Assembly: GCF_900105095.1 (NCBI RefSeq)
Contig: NZ_LT629743.1
Location: 1,860,001-1,924,000 of the forward strand
DNA length: 64,000 nucleotides
Direction of reading: 5' to 3'
Source: Erythrobacter sp. HL-111
GTDB lineage: Bacteria; Pseudomonadota; Alphaproteobacteria; Sphingomonadales; Sphingomonadaceae
Shown: one piece after another, positions 17,896-26,976 of the stretch
Position numbering within the stretch: the first letter of the stretch is position 1
Layout: the number at the start of each line of letters is the position of its first letter
Notes under the pieces: model-generated
What the model was told of the DNA's origin: nothing
Database searches by the model: none
What the model saw: only the letters and a program-made list of their open reading frames with translations
Made by a program: the position numbers and the translations under genes

Positions 17896-18869
17896 GCGAG
17901 CCTCCTGCGCGCGGCGATCCAGACGAAGACCGGCGCGCCAATCAGCGAGGCGAGCACGCCGAGCTTCAATTCGCTGTCGGTCGGCACCAGCCTTACACCG
18001 ACATCCGCCAGCACCAGCAGCAGCGCGCCGAGCAGGGCGGAAGGCAACAGCAGCCGCGCCGGATCGTAGCGCAGGAAGGGCCGCACCAGATGCGGCGCGA
18101 CGATCCCGACGAAGCCGATCGCGCCCGCCAGCGCCACCGCCGCCCCGGTCGCCAGCCCCGCGCCGATGATCACGCCCAGGCGCTGGCGCCCGAGGTCGAG
18201 CCCGAGCCCCTCGGCTGTCTCCTCGCCCAGCGCAAGCACGGCAAGCCCGCTGCGGCCGGCCAGCAGGATCGCCATGCCGGCGAACAGGAACGGCGCGGCG
18301 AAGGCGAGGTCTTCGAGGCTGCGATTGGCGACCGTGCCGAGCGTCCAGTTGACCATGTCGGCAAGGCTGAACGGATTGGGCGCAAGGTTCATCATCAGCG
18401 CCATCAGCGCCGCCGCGAAACTGGACAGGCCGACCCCGATCAGGATCAGCGTCACCACCGACCGGGTCCGCAGCGCGGCGAAGGCCACCAGCCCGGTCGC
18501 GACCAGCGCCCCCGCCACCGCGGCAAGCGGCAGGACCAGCGGGCCCGTGGCGGCGAGGCCGAAATAGAGCACGAAGGTCGCAAACAGCGCCGCGCTCGCC
18601 GAAACGCCGAGAATGCCCGGCTCGGCCAGCGGATTGCGCAGCAGCCCCTGCAGCGCCGCCCCGCTCATGCCGAGCGCCGCTCCGACCAGCGCCGCGGCGA
18701 GCGCGCGCGGCAGGCGGATCTGCCACACGACAAGGCCGTCCCCTTCGCTCCCGCTCCCGGCGAGCGCCGCCAGCACCCGTGGCAGCGGCAGCGCCACCGA
18801 ACCGAGCAGGAGCGAGGCGAGCAGGGCCAGCGCCAGGGCCGCGCCAAGGAGGAAGAGGACGCGCGTCAT
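17892..18869 (-). CDS. btuC: Cobalamin ABC transporter permease
   Basis: This 325-residue FecCD/BtuC permease has about ten transmembrane helices and the family landmarks GAALGMSGAALQGLLRNPLAEPGILGVS and GAIGFVGIVAPHLVRPFL. It forms the inner-membrane channel for B12. The start ATG 18869 overlaps the stop of the binding-protein gene (ATGA), which fixes the start; the frame continues 36 codons upstream but only as a low-complexity overlap. The ATPase gene start overlaps its end. Confidence 0.92.
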   Translation of the reverse strand: MTRVLFLLGAALALALLASLLLGSVALPLPRVLAALAGSGSEGDGLVVWQIRLPRALAAALVGAALGMSGAALQGLLRNPLAEPGILGVSASAALFATFVLYFGLAATGPLVLPLAAVAGALVATGLVAFAALRTRSVVTLILIGVGLSSFAAALMALMMNLAPNPFSLADMVNWTLGTVANRSLEDLAFAAPFLFAGMAILLAGRSGLAVLALGEETAEGLGLDLGRQRLGVIIGAGLATGAAVALAGAIGFVGIVAPHLVRPFLRYDPARLLLPSALLGALLLVLADVGVRLVPTDSELKLGVLASLIGAPVFVWIAARRRLA

Positions 18870-19732
18870 TCGCCCCTCGCCGCCTCGCCCGCCTCGCCCG
18901 CCGGCCCCTTCGCCCGTCCGGCCCGCGCCAGAGCCTCGATCGCGTCGAGCAGGAACCAGCCGCCGCACGAAGTCCACGCTCCCTCGAGCGGCACCACCGG
19001 CAGTTCGGTGAGCTGCGCCTGCGCGACGGGATGGCGCGCTGCGCTCCAGCGATCGACCTGTTCGCTCCCGCTTCCGAAAAAGGCCGCGGCGGCGACGAGA
19101 TCGGGCCGTTCGTAGGCGAGCCGTTCGAGCGGGATCGGATTCCAGCCGCCGCGCTCCTGGAAATTGGCGAGCCCGGCGGCGCGCAGCAGTTCATGAACCA
19201 GCGTCCCTTCGCCCGCCGTCACGCCCGCTGGAGTCATGTAGAGCGTCGCGGGCCTTTCCCTGCTTTCCCGCGCGAGCGCGGCCAGCCGCCGGTCCATCTG
19301 CCCGGCGACGCCGCGCGCAGCCTCGCGCCCGCCGAGCGCGCCCCCGACGCGCAGCACTTCCGCGCGCACGTCGGCAATGGTGCCGGGAAAGCCGAGCTGC
19401 ACCACCTCGATCCCGGCACGCTCCATGAAACCCGACACGTTCGGGCCGCCGCCATAGGACCGCACCACGTGGGTCGGGCGCAGCGCGAGCACGTCTGCGG
19501 TGCGCGGGCGGATCCGCGGCAGGCCCCTCGCCTGATCGCGCAAGTAGGAATAGCGATCGCGCGCATGGGGCGACAGGGCGAGGATCTCCTCCCGCCTGGC
19601 GAAGCGCAGGACATACTGGTCGGCACAGTAATCGAGGCTGACGATCCGCCGCGGCGCTTCGCCGACGCGTTCGGGCGCCCGCGCGCAGGCGGCGAGCGCG
19701 AGAAAAGCCAGCGCCGCGAGGATCATCCGCAT
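18866..19732 (-). CDS. btuF: Cobalamin-binding periplasmic protein
   Basis: This 288-residue periplasmic binding protein of the helical-backbone (BtuF/FhuD) class has a signal with a lipobox (ALAAC), so it may be a lipoprotein. The fold is visible as RIVSLDYCADQYVLRF, ADVLALRPTHVV and the second lobe around AAGLANFQERGGWNPIPLERLAYERPDLV. It captures B12 after the TonB receptor has moved it across the outer membrane. It lies 10 bases after the btuB-like gene and overlaps the permease start. Confidence 0.88.
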   Translation of the reverse strand: MRMILAALAFLALAACARAPERVGEAPRRIVSLDYCADQYVLRFARREEILALSPHARDRYSYLRDQARGLPRIRPRTADVLALRPTHVVRSYGGGPNVSGFMERAGIEVVQLGFPGTIADVRAEVLRVGGALGGREAARGVAGQMDRRLAALARESRERPATLYMTPAGVTAGEGTLVHELLRAAGLANFQERGGWNPIPLERLAYERPDLVAAAAFFGSGSEQVDRWSAARHPVAQAQLTELPVVPLEGAWTSCGGWFLLDAIEALARAGRAKGPAGEAGEAARGE

Positions 19733-19742
19733 CGTCGTTCGA

Positions 19743-21680
19743 TCACATCCGGTACCGCACGCCGCCGAACACGCCGCGGCCCGGCTGGCCGTAGAGGAAG
19801 ATCGTCTCGTACTGCTCGTCGGTCACGTTCTCGATCCGTCCGAACAATTCGAGGCTTTCGGTGATGCCATAGCTTACCCTGAGGTCGGCGACGACATAGC
19901 CATCGAGCCGCGTCGTGTTCGCGGCATTGTCGAAACTGTCCCCCGCGACGAAGATCGTCGTGCCGATGCCGAGGCCGTTCTCCATGCGGTAATCGGCCAC
20001 GAGGCTGACAGTCTCCTCCGCCCGGCGCGGCAGGCGATTGCCCGTGGTCTCGTCGAAGGCATCGATGATCGAATAGTTCACCGCGACATCGAACCCGTCG
20101 ACCGGGCGCAGGGCGAGGCCGAATTCCCAGCCGTCGGCGCGCGCGCGCGCGATGTTGTCGTAGGTGCCGAACGGCGGCGTGGGCACCTGGCACGGCGGCA
20201 GCGGATTTTCGAAACAGCCGACGAAGACGATCTCGTTGGTCGCCTCGCGCTCGAAATAGGTGACGCCGATCTCGGCCCGCCCGTCGAGGAAGGCCTGCGT
20301 GATCCCGGCGTCCCAGGCTTCCGATTCCTCGGCATCGAGGCCCGGATTGCCGAAATCGCTGAACAGCTGGAACAGCGAGGGCGCCTTGAAACCCTCGCCG
20401 TAACTCGCGCGCACCACGGTGCTGCCTGCGTTCGGCGAGTAGGCGCCGCTCGCCTGGAACGTCGTCGCCTCGCCGAAGGTCTCGTGGTCGTCGTAGCGCA
20501 CGCCGCCGGTCAGCGAGAGCCCATCGAGCGGGGTCAGGTTGACCTGTCCGTAGACCGAATTGATCCAGACATCCGCGCGCGTCGCGGGCGCGCCGCGGCT
20601 CGAGCTGCGCAGCTCCGACTCCTCCCGCTCCGCCCCGAAGACGAGGTTCGCGAAACCGGTCGCATCGAACACGCCCTGGTATTCGAAGCGGCGGTTCCGG
20701 CCATTGGCGTCGAAGGTCTCGGTCTCGTTCCCGCCGGAAAGGTCGAGATTGCGCCGGTCGATATCGGTGTAGGCGAAGCCGAGCCGGTTGCGGAAGCGCC
20801 CGTCGAGGAACGCCGCGTTGATCCCGGCATAGCCGACGAAATCCTGCCGCAGCGAAAGCTCGTCCGTGTCGGCGAGGGCGAAGGCGGGCGCGGGAAAACC
20901 GTCCACTCCGGTCTCGGCATCGGCGTAGAAGGCACGCAGGTCGAGCGAAACCGTGTCGGTGATCGCGATGTCGAGCTTGCCGTTCACGCCGAGGCTTTCG
21001 AACCCGTCTCGCTCGGTCCCGCCGCGCGCCTCGCTGAAGGCGGAAATGCCGTCCGTCCTGAACCAGGTCGCCCCGACGCTCGCCGCGACCGGGCCGAAGC
21101 GGCCCGAGACATTGCCGACCAGTTCCGCCGTGTCGCGCGCGCCGTATTCGGCCCGCGCGAAGGTTTCGATCTCCTCGCTCGGTTCGCGGGTGAGGAGGTT
21201 GACGACGCCGCCGATCGCCTGGCTGCCGTAAAGCACCGATTGCGACCCGCGCACGACTTCGACCCGGCTGATATTGCCCACCAGCAGCGCGCCGAAATCG
21301 AACCCCCCGCCGGTCGAGGCCGGGTCGTTCAGCTTGATCCCGTCGACCAGCACCACGGTCTGGTCGGCCTGCGCGCCGCGGATCGAAACGCCGGCGACCG
21401 TGCCGATCCCGCCATTGCGGTTGAAGGTCACGCCGGGCACGGTGCGAAGGATGTCGAGCACCTCGCTCGGCTGGCGGGTGACGATCTCCTCCTCGCCGAT
21501 GACGGTCACGGATTCGCCGACCTGCGATTTCGCGCGGGCGCTGCGGTTGGCGGTGACGATGATCTCCTCGTCCCCGGGATCCTCCCCGCCCTGCCGATCG
21601 AGCGCTTGCTGGGCAAGGCCCGGGGCAGGCAGCAGGGCGAGCGCGGAGACGGCTGCACAGAGCCGGACAGTGATGTTCAT
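19743..21680 (-). CDS. btuB: TonB-dependent cobalamin receptor
   Basis: This 645-residue outer-membrane receptor has a signal peptide (about 1-22, ending GLAQ) and a TonB box region EEIIVTANRS. The plug domain contains IRGAQADQTVVLVDGIKLNDP and VEVVRGSQSVLYGSQAIGGVVNLLT. A 22-strand-type barrel ends VFGGVRYRM. Its size, the close match of the plug to BtuB, the riboswitch upstream and the btuFCD genes downstream all identify vitamin B12 as ligand. The start ATG 21680 is just before the signal peptide; the longer frame upstream runs through the riboswitch and is not coding. Confidence 0.92.
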   Translation of the reverse strand: MNITVRLCAAVSALALLPAPGLAQQALDRQGGEDPGDEEIIVTANRSARAKSQVGESVTVIGEEEIVTRQPSEVLDILRTVPGVTFNRNGGIGTVAGVSIRGAQADQTVVLVDGIKLNDPASTGGGFDFGALLVGNISRVEVVRGSQSVLYGSQAIGGVVNLLTREPSEEIETFARAEYGARDTAELVGNVSGRFGPVAASVGATWFRTDGISAFSEARGGTERDGFESLGVNGKLDIAITDTVSLDLRAFYADAETGVDGFPAPAFALADTDELSLRQDFVGYAGINAAFLDGRFRNRLGFAYTDIDRRNLDLSGGNETETFDANGRNRRFEYQGVFDATGFANLVFGAEREESELRSSSRGAPATRADVWINSVYGQVNLTPLDGLSLTGGVRYDDHETFGEATTFQASGAYSPNAGSTVVRASYGEGFKAPSLFQLFSDFGNPGLDAEESEAWDAGITQAFLDGRAEIGVTYFEREATNEIVFVGCFENPLPPCQVPTPPFGTYDNIARARADGWEFGLALRPVDGFDVAVNYSIIDAFDETTGNRLPRRAEETVSLVADYRMENGLGIGTTIFVAGDSFDNAANTTRLDGYVVADLRVSYGITESLELFGRIENVTDEQYETIFLYGQPGRGVFGGVRYRM

Positions 21681-21857
21681 GAGCGTTTCCAAAGCCACAC
21701 CGCGAGAGGGGTCCGGAGCCCCGCGCGGAACGGACAACTGGCCCGCCGACACCCCATGGCACATGGAAGCGCCGACGCCGAAACCGGCCTCGCTGTCGTT
21801 ACTTCGGAAAAAAGCTTTTCCTGTCCCGCTGGGCTGGTCCCGGCCCCGGACGAACGA

Positions 21858-22050
21858 CGCGACGGCAGGTCTCCTGGCTCGCCGATCACCGCCCTCGAAG
21901 CGTCTTCCCGGCGCCGCCCGAAGGCCTTGCCAGTGACATTGGTGCTTCGGGACTCCCGGCTTACAGTTGCGGGCACAGCGCCGGCCTTGCCCTTGGGGGC
22001 GCACCGGCTTCCCTCTTAGCTCCGGGCGCTTTCGCACCCGCAGCACCGTC
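21858..22050 (-). promoter_or_regulatory. Cobalamin (adenosylcobalamin) riboswitch
   Basis: Read on the minus strand, the leader of btuB contains the conserved pieces in order. GGGAAGCCGGTGC is near 22014-22002, GCGCTGTGCCCGCAACTGTAAG near 21980-21959, a core with TCACTGGC near 21940-21930, and the B12 box GAGCCAGGAGACCTGCC at 21880-21864. This is a standard cobalamin riboswitch. It should repress btuBFCD when B12 is plentiful. The outer edges are approximate. Confidence 0.94.
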
Positions 22051-22136
22051 TGGGCTGTTCTTTGCTTTGGACGCGCGCGCCTGTCAAGCAGCTCGCGCCG
22101 GCCCTTCTGCCGCCGCCTTTTCCGGGCAGGCGCAGG

Positions 22137-22670
22137 TCAGGCGAGGCCCGCGAGATCCACCTGCTCGAACGCGCCGTGACCGAGCCGGTGCACGAACGCG
22201 CCCTCCTGTCCGAGGATCGCGCGCACGCAGCGCACGACGCCGAGATGGGTGACCGCGAGCACGGATTCCGTGCCGCCCGACCGCTCGGCGAGGAAGCCGC
22301 GCACCCGCTCGATCATGTCGGCGACGCTTTCGCCGCCATGGGGGCGCGCGCCGGTGACATCGGCGGCCCAGGCGTCGATCTCCGCCCTGGGAATGTCGTC
22401 CCAGCATCTCATTTCCCAACGCCCGAAATCGATCTCGGCGAGGCGTTCGTCGAAGGCGAGCGGCAGGCCGAGCCGGTCGGCGAGAGCCTCGGCCAGCGCG
22501 CGGCACCGGATCAGCGGGCTGCTCTCGACCCGGGCGATGCCGCGGGGCAAGGCCGCGAGGAGGCGGGACAGGTCCGCGGCAGTCGCCGCGCGCGCCGCGA
22601 CATCCGAACGGCCGTAGCAGACGCCCGGGTCCACCTGCGGCTCGAAATGGCGCAGCAGGATCAGAGCCAT
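22137..22670 (-). CDS. cobC: Histidine phosphatase, probable alpha-ribazole phosphatase
   Basis: This 177-residue protein of the histidine phosphatase (phosphoglycerate-mutase-like) superfamily has the catalytic LLRHFEP at residues 5-11. Further landmarks are ESSPLIRCRALAEAL, the acidic LAEIDFGRWE and the second His in AVTHLGVVR. As the third gene after cobT and cobS it most likely removes phosphate from alpha-ribazole phosphate or cobalamin phosphate in nucleotide-loop assembly. Its start overlaps the cobS stop by 10 bases. Confidence 0.88.
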   Translation of the reverse strand: MALILLRHFEPQVDPGVCYGRSDVAARAATAADLSRLLAALPRGIARVESSPLIRCRALAEALADRLGLPLAFDERLAEIDFGRWEMRCWDDIPRAEIDAWAADVTGARPHGGESVADMIERVRGFLAERSGGTESVLAVTHLGVVRCVRAILGQEGAFVHRLGHGAFEQVDLAGLA

Positions 22671-23416
22671 GCGACGAGCGCGAGATAGACGCCGAGTTCG
22701 CTCGCCTGCTGCACCGCGCCGAGGCAGTCGCCGGTGTAGCCGCCCAGCCGGCGTTCGAACAGCAGCCGTATCGCGACGTGGCCGACGACGCAGCCCGCCA
22801 CCGCCGCCAGCACCGCTCCGCCGCCCGCGACGAGGCCGAACAGCCCGAGCGCGCCGAGCCCGGTCGCGATCGCGGCGGCAAGCGCGCCCCGGCCGATCCC
22901 CTGCGCGACCGGCTTGGCCAGGCCCGCGGCCCGGACATAGGAGGAGGTCGCGATCACCAGCACCGCCGAGAGCCGCGAAACGCCATGCGCGAGCGGCAGG
23001 GCCGCGAGCGCCAGCGCCGGCGGCAGTTCGGCGAGCGCGGCAACCTTCAGCGCCAATGCCACGCCGAGCGCCGCGGCCCCGAAGGTGCCCAGCCGGCTGT
23101 CCCGCATCACCTCCATCATCCGCTCGCGCGTCGCCGCGCCCAGCCCGTCGAACAGGTCGGCGAGCCCGTCCTCGTGGAATGCCCCGGTCGCCAGCAGGGT
23201 TGCCGCAAGCGCCAGCAGCGCGGCGATGACGGGCGAGGCCAAGGCATGGCCCGCCGCAAGGGCGGCCGCCCCGATCGCGCCGACGAGGAGGCCCACCAGC
23301 GGATAGAAGGCGGGGGCGGCGGCAAAATCCTCCTCCTCGAGCGCCATCGCGGGGAGCGGGATGCGGGTGAGGAAGATCCAGGCCGCGGCAAGACTGCGAA
23401 GCGGGCGGCTCAGCAT
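22661..23416 (-). CDS. cobS: Adenosylcobinamide-GDP ribazoletransferase (cobalamin synthase)
   Basis: This 251-residue integral membrane enzyme joins adenosylcobinamide-GDP and alpha-ribazole. The family signature FHEDGLADLFDGLGA (with acidic metal-binding residues) is followed by MRDSRLGTFGA. Several hydrophobic helices follow and the end is GGYTGDCLGAVQQASELGVYLAL. ATG 23416 overlaps the cobT stop by a few bases. It is a core enzyme of nucleotide-loop assembly, so the organism can finish B12 from imported cobinamide. Confidence 0.93.
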   Translation of the reverse strand: MLSRPLRSLAAAWIFLTRIPLPAMALEEEDFAAAPAFYPLVGLLVGAIGAAALAAGHALASPVIAALLALAATLLATGAFHEDGLADLFDGLGAATRERMMEVMRDSRLGTFGAAALGVALALKVAALAELPPALALAALPLAHGVSRLSAVLVIATSSYVRAAGLAKPVAQGIGRGALAAAIATGLGALGLFGLVAGGGAVLAAVAGCVVGHVAIRLLFERRLGGYTGDCLGAVQQASELGVYLALVAWL

Positions 23417-24411
23417 TCGTCCGTGCGGTGCGCCACGCCCGCCTCGCCGAAGCTCGCCATGTCGAACAGCGCCAGCGCCGCCCGCACCAGCGGCACCGCA
23501 AGCAGCGCGCCCGTGCCCTCGCCCAGCCGCAGGCCGAGATCGAGCAGGGGTTCGGCCCCGAGCCAGTCGAGCAGCGCGTCGTGCCCGGCCTCGGCGGAGC
23601 GATGGGCGAAGACCATGCGCCCCTCGCATTCCGGAACCAGTGCGCGGGCCAGCGCCGCCGCACTGGCCGCGATGAACCCGTCGACGATCACGAGCCTGCC
23701 CGCCTCGGCCGCCCCGATCATCGCGCCGGCCATGGTCCCGATCTCGAACCCGCCGACTTCGGCCAGCGCCTCCATCGGGGCGAGCACCCCGGTGCGCGCC
23801 GCCGCGCGTTCGAGCACGGCCCGCTTGTGCGCCAGCGCCGCATCGCCAAGCCCCGTGCCCCGCCCCACGAGCCGCGCGACGGGAAGGCCCGAAAGCTTGT
23901 GCGCCACCAGCGTGGCGGCGGAGGTGTTGGCGATCCCCATTTCCCCGAAACAGGCGATCTCGCCCCGGAGCCGCCGGCCGTGGTCGCGCCCTTGCGCGAC
24001 GGCCTCCTGCGCGGCCGCGCCGCTCATCGCGGGGCCGTGAAGACTGTTGGCCGTGCCCGGCCCGAGCCGCATGTCGATCAGGCCCGGCGCATCGGAAAGC
24101 GGTTCGGCGATGCCGCAATCGGCCACGAAAACCGGGATGCCGAGAGCCCCCGCGATCACGTTCGCGGCCGCGCCGCCTGCAAGGAAGTTGCGGACCATCT
24201 GCCCGGTCACCTCCTGCGGGAAGGACGAGACGCCCTCGGCAGCGATCCCGTGGTCGGCGGCGAAGATCGTGAGGCTGGCGCCCGGCACCTCGCCCGCGAT
24301 CCGCTCCCCCAATGCCGAGCGCGCCGCGACCGCGAGCGTTTCGAGCCGTCCGAGCGATCCGACCGGCTTGGTCCGGTTGTCGAGCAGGCGCTGGAGTTCG
24401 TCGCGGGTCAT
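23410..24411 (-). CDS. cobT: Nicotinate-nucleotide-dimethylbenzimidazole phosphoribosyltransferase
   Basis: This 333-residue CobT makes alpha-ribazole phosphate from the lower base and nicotinate mononucleotide. Visible family motifs are TKPVGSLGRLE at the N-terminus, FAADHGIAAEGVSSFPQEVTGQMVRNFLAGGAAANV and CFGEMGIANTSAA with the catalytic region. GFEIGTMAGAMIGAAEAGRLVIVDGFI lies near the C-terminus. The length is normal. ATG 24411 is chosen over 24513 because the family starts there. It leads the cobT-cobS-cobC set; the cobinamide kinase (cobU/cobP) is not in this window. Confidence 0.94.
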   Translation of the reverse strand: MTRDELQRLLDNRTKPVGSLGRLETLAVAARSALGERIAGEVPGASLTIFAADHGIAAEGVSSFPQEVTGQMVRNFLAGGAAANVIAGALGIPVFVADCGIAEPLSDAPGLIDMRLGPGTANSLHGPAMSGAAAQEAVAQGRDHGRRLRGEIACFGEMGIANTSAATLVAHKLSGLPVARLVGRGTGLGDAALAHKRAVLERAAARTGVLAPMEALAEVGGFEIGTMAGAMIGAAEAGRLVIVDGFIAASAAALARALVPECEGRMVFAHRSAEAGHDALLDWLGAEPLLDLGLRLGEGTGALLAVPLVRAALALFDMASFGEAGVAHRTDEC

Positions 24412-24509
24412 GGCGCGAGCCCCTAGCGGGGAACGCGCCGGGTTCAAACGCAATCCTTGCGGGGCCATACGCTTCGGACGTCTCGCCGACCGCCCGATTT
24501 CGGCCGGGC

Positions 24510-26705
24510 TCAAAAGCGGGTGCTGAGCGAGACGGTCACATTGCGCCCCACGCCCAGCGTGATGATCTTGTAGGTATCGAGAAAGTCGCGGTAGACTTCA
24601 TCCAGCAGGTTCTCGACCCCGAGGGTGACGTCGATGTTCCCGAACCGTGCGCCCGCCTGAAGATCGACGAGGGCATAGCTGTCGGTCGAAGCGGTCCCGA
24701 ACGGCGGCGGAGGCGTGTCGAACTGGATGAACGGCTCGATGATGCTCGTGGCGTCCTGCGCGGCGGCATAATCCACCCCGACCGTGAAGAAGGCATCGCG
24801 CGCAGGGCCGAGCCTGTCCTGCGTCAACTCCAGTTCGGCCCGGAACTTGAGCGGCGGCAGAAGAGGAACCCGCTTGCCGTCGTCTAGCTCTCCATCGACA
24901 TATTCCACCACGCCGCGCAGTTCGGCCCAGTCGGTCATCCGGTGACTTGCTTCCACGTCGAAGCCTTGCAGCGCGGCGTTCTGCTGATCGACCTGGAAGA
25001 TGGAAAGCCCGCCCGGATTGGTCTCTCCGGTATCGGCGAGGAAGATGAAGTTATCGATGTCGTTGATGTATCCTGTAATCTTGAACCGGGTCCGTCCATC
25101 GTCGTAGCGCAGCGAAACGTCCGAGCTGAGAGAGGTTTCGGCCTCGAGCGTGGGATCGCCGCGCTGCACCGCGGCGACGCCGCCATGCACCCCGTTCACG
25201 AACAGCTCGAAAATGGTCGGCGCGCGAAACCCGCGCGACAGGTTGCCGGTCAGCGAGAAGGTGTCGCTCACCCGGTAGACCGCCCCGAGCGAACCGGTGA
25301 CGATGGTGTATTCCTGTTCGAGCAGCTCGGGCGAGACATTGGCGAAGAAGTCGGGCTGCGCGGTCCTTTCCGGATCGGCTTCGGTCCGGATGTAATCGAT
25401 GCGGCCACCGAAATTGACGATGAACCGGCCGAAACGCGCTTCCTCGAGCGCGAACAGGGCGAGCCGGTTGATGGTCCCGCCCGGCGTCAGCGCGGTCGGC
25501 CCGAAGCTTTCCTGATCGATGAAGACGGCCTCGGCGCCGATGCGACCGTCGAGCCCGGCGAACCCGGACCCGTGCTTCAGGTCGATGCGCGCGGTGATGT
25601 TTTCGCGCAGGATATCGATATCCGCGCCTTCGGGAAGCTGGCTGCGGGGCACCGGGTCGGCGCCGCCGGCGCCCGCGATACGCAGGTTGCGGACATAGGA
25701 CAGGCTGGGAACGAGAACGAGATCGGGATCGAGATCGAATTCCCCGAACAGGCGCACGATATCGTTTTCGAGATCCTGGCCAAGCCCACCCGGCCGCAGC
25801 GGATCGCCGGAACCGGGCGCGGGCGGATCGGGCAGGACATAGTTCTGATCGCTGCGATACGCTTCCCAGCGCAGGATGATCGGTCCGCCGGCGGTGTCGT
25901 AGCCGACACTGACATCCCAGTTCTGCTGGACATAATCGGTAAAGGGCACTTCCCCCGTGACCAGCGGATCGCGCGGATTGTCGGTTTCGAGAGCGTTCGG
26001 CACCTCGGGCACCACGAGGCCTCCCGAATCGCGCAGGACGAGCGTGCCGACCGCGCCAAGCGGGCCATCCGCGGCTTCCATCGTCAGTGCGGCGGTCGTC
26101 TGGCGAAAGCCGCTCTGGTAACCGAAGGTTGCGCGCCCGCCCAGATGGCTTTCGCCTCGACCGACCGCAGGCGGGCGCTTCGGGATCACGTTTACCGCAC
26201 CGCCGATCGCGTCGGACCCGTAGAGAATGCTCGAAGAGCCGCGGACCACTTCGATCCGTTCGGCGATGAAGGGATCGATGTTTGCCGGATGGCGAATGCC
26301 ATATTGCTGGAAATCGAGGCTCAGTTCGTCCGAAAGCACGCGAACGCGATTTCCCGACAGGCCGCGGATGACGACATTGCCGACCTGATCCCCGGTGGAA
26401 AGCGAATCGACCCCGGCAAATCTCCTGGCGAAGGCTCCGAGCCCGGCCGATGCGATACGGTCCTTGTCGGCCCCGTCGATGACGTCGACATCGCTCGGCG
26501 TGGTCAGCGGGACTGCCCTGCGCGCCGTGCCGGTCACGATGATGGGTTCCGCGAAGATGGCGGGGTCGCTGCCGGTTTCCCCGCCATCCTCGCGGCCCTG
26601 TCCCGCTTGCGGCGGTTCCGGGAGGCTTCCGGTGCCCTGCTGGGCGTTTGCCGGAACGGACCAGAGCATCGTGGCAGCGATCAGGACAGGGCCGGGGCGT
26701 CTCAT
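24510..26705 (-). CDS. TonB-dependent receptor, possibly for zinc (ZnuD-like)
   Basis: This 731-residue TonB-dependent receptor has a signal peptide (about 1-22, ending ANAQ), a TonB box PIIVTGTAR, a plug with VVIRGLSGNRVRVLSDELS and IERIEVVRG-type strands, and a barrel ending NVTVSLSTRF. The plug resembles ZnuD and related metal receptors (RGLxGxRVRVL). A Zur-like 19-bp site lies just upstream of the start, suggesting expression under zinc starvation. It precedes cobT by 98 bases on the same strand, so read-through is possible. The ligand is inferred; zinc or a zinc-chelate complex is the best guess. Confidence 0.75.
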   Translation of the reverse strand: MRRPGPVLIAATMLWSVPANAQQGTGSLPEPPQAGQGREDGGETGSDPAIFAEPIIVTGTARRAVPLTTPSDVDVIDGADKDRIASAGLGAFARRFAGVDSLSTGDQVGNVVIRGLSGNRVRVLSDELSLDFQQYGIRHPANIDPFIAERIEVVRGSSSILYGSDAIGGAVNVIPKRPPAVGRGESHLGGRATFGYQSGFRQTTAALTMEAADGPLGAVGTLVLRDSGGLVVPEVPNALETDNPRDPLVTGEVPFTDYVQQNWDVSVGYDTAGGPIILRWEAYRSDQNYVLPDPPAPGSGDPLRPGGLGQDLENDIVRLFGEFDLDPDLVLVPSLSYVRNLRIAGAGGADPVPRSQLPEGADIDILRENITARIDLKHGSGFAGLDGRIGAEAVFIDQESFGPTALTPGGTINRLALFALEEARFGRFIVNFGGRIDYIRTEADPERTAQPDFFANVSPELLEQEYTIVTGSLGAVYRVSDTFSLTGNLSRGFRAPTIFELFVNGVHGGVAAVQRGDPTLEAETSLSSDVSLRYDDGRTRFKITGYINDIDNFIFLADTGETNPGGLSIFQVDQQNAALQGFDVEASHRMTDWAELRGVVEYVDGELDDGKRVPLLPPLKFRAELELTQDRLGPARDAFFTVGVDYAAAQDATSIIEPFIQFDTPPPPFGTASTDSYALVDLQAGARFGNIDVTLGVENLLDEVYRDFLDTYKIITLGVGRNVTVSLSTRF

Positions 26706-26718
26706 GGCGACCTCTCCG

Positions 26719-26737
26719 AATGTAACAAGATAACATT
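26719..26737 (-). promoter_or_regulatory. Zur-like operator
   Basis: On the minus strand the site reads AATGTTAT-CTT-GTTACATT. It matches 14 of 16 half-site positions of the Zur consensus AATGTTAT-n3-ATAACATT and forms an imperfect palindrome. It ends 13 bases before the receptor's ATG and abuts its ribosome-binding site GGAGAGG, so bound Zur would block transcription. The match is by eye. Confidence 0.6.
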
Positions 26738-26976
26738 TCATCCCTAGGGCCTGAGGCGGTTCCTGGCAAGACGCTTCGCATCGCTCCCCCGAGATTCCCG
26801 GCGAACTCCCGACCACGACGCCCCGGCGTCCTGACGGAGGACGGATGCGCGCCGCTCGATCGGTCTTGCGAATATCGGGCTTTCTCAAGCGGAGCGCACG
26901 TCATAAGGTGGCATCGCCCCTTCCGCGCGGGCAGGTCCGATGGTGAGGTATCGCGGACCGGAACCAGAAGAAGCCG

